Assembly (NCBI GenBank): GCA_938084175.1
Contig: CALKDR010000036.1
Location: forward strand, 1-49,696
DNA: 49,696 bases
Direction of reading: 5' to 3'
From: an uncultured Campylobacterales bacterium
Lineage (GTDB): Bacteria; Campylobacterota; Campylobacteria; Campylobacterales; Arcobacteraceae
Shown: one piece after another, positions 49,237 through 49,696 of the stretch
Layout of the letters: each line of letters begins with the position of its first letter
How positions within the stretch are numbered: position 1 is the first letter of the stretch
Position numbers and translations under genes: made by a program
The notes under the pieces: model-generated
Database searches by the model: none
The model's input: the letters and a program-made list of their open reading frames with translations, nothing else
What the model was told of the DNA's origin: nothing

Positions 49237-49696
49237 TTAGAATGTTGCCTTTAAACCTATATAAGCACTTCTTTCAGCAGTTGCATAACCATCTACTGTT
49301 TGGTAGTATTTGTTGAATAAGTTATCTACTTTTAAATATGTAGAAAATGTTTTGTTGATTTTATAATTTACTACAGAGTTCCAAACTGTATATTTCCCCG
49401 TTTGTTCTCCAGCTTTATTATCACTGTTATATCTTGAACCAATATATTCTCCATTTAAATTAATATGAAAATTATTAAATCCATAATAATCAAGTCCAAA
49501 TTTAAATGTTTTATCTGCCCTTCGTGCTAAGTATTCTTTATCACTATTTTTTGCACTAAGTTTTGTAAACCCTAAAGTCATTAAAGTATCTGTATTTATA
49601 TTTTTCTTATAATTAACTTCAAAACCTTTTAAAACACTTGTTCCATCAATATTATCATAACCACTATTCCAATCAATCATATCAGTGATTTTGTTA
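49237..49696 (-). CDS. TonB-dependent outer-membrane receptor, C-terminal part (window cut)
   Basis: Only the last 152 codons are present; the frame is open to the window edge with no start. The barrel strands (LDYYGFNNFHINLNGEYIGS in parts, TVWNSVVNYKINKTF) end in VDNLFNKYYQTVDGYATAERS and GLKATF, the terminal TonB-box-2-like ending with Phe. VDNLFNKYYQTVDGY resembles the C-terminus of BtuB. The stop is 1 base before the binding-protein start. If it is BtuB, a cobalamin riboswitch may lie outside the window. Confidence 0.85.
   Translation of the reverse strand, partial: NKITDMIDWNSGYDNIDGTSVLKGFEVNYKKNINTDTLMTLGFTKLSAKNSDKEYLARRADKTFKFGLDYYGFNNFHINLNGEYIGSRYNSDNKAGEQTGKYTVWNSVVNYKINKTFSTYLKVDNLFNKYYQTVDGYATAERSAYIGLKATF

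Noticed and set aside
1-49696. CRISPR array, tRNA, rRNA or toxin-antitoxin locus
   Set aside because: I saw no regularly spaced repeats, no cloverleaf or rRNA-like GC-rich blocks, and no recognisable toxin pairs; a dedicated search was not possible.

Overview
The window looks like a chromosome segment of an Arcobacter-like member of the Campylobacterota. It is strongly AT-rich. It carries the lineage-specific replication factor HobA, the single-recombinase XerH, and gene orders that I recall from Helicobacter pylori: mqnC-bamA, lysC-hobA-holB-folP, and purD...lptD...pnp. These neighbourhood comparisons come from memory, not from a search.

Layout. 0-7 kb: start of mqnC, bamA, tyrA on the other strand, then the leftward run rppH-lysC-hobA-holB-folP. 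7-11.8 kb: rightward hemW, prmC, an M3 oligopeptidase and two unrecognised genes. 11.8-14.4 kb: xerH, a dif-like palindrome, and a broken chemotaxis cluster (cheY, cheR, cheD). 14.4-33.2 kb: an almost continuous leftward block of housekeeping genes. In transcription order these are pssA-ppx, ilvB-ilvH-lpxD-ftsK, hpf, der-sulP-hemD, a probable 6S RNA, then purD-rdd-lptD-PRTase-pnp. 33.4-39 kb: rightward sulP, trxC and moeA, mixed with leftward DUF523 and a TtcA-family gene and an eroded stretch. 39-46 kb: leftward rmuC/M48 protease, PLD/thioesterase, an eroded IS3-type element, an aldo/keto reductase, a TDT-family transporter and small genes. 46-49.7 kb: a metallophosphoesterase-like gene that has lost its metal ligands, and a leftward TonB receptor/periplasmic binding protein/ABC transporter operon, probably for cobalamin or another metal chelate.

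The dif-like site next to xerH, with rightward genes just to its left and about 20 kb of leftward genes to its right, suggests the replication terminus. FtsK, the likely partner translocase, is encoded 13 kb away. No CRISPR, restriction or toxin-antitoxin system was recognised. The least ordinary observations are: two genes with a good Shine-Dalgarno followed by AUA instead of AUG (ftsK and a small gene before moeA); the dif site embedded in the end of a dead cheD; the 6S RNA in the purD leader; an intact phosphoesterase-fold gene with substituted metal ligands; and unannotated small genes. Several broken genes differ by single bases in A-runs, so sequencing error should be excluded before reading them as true decay.
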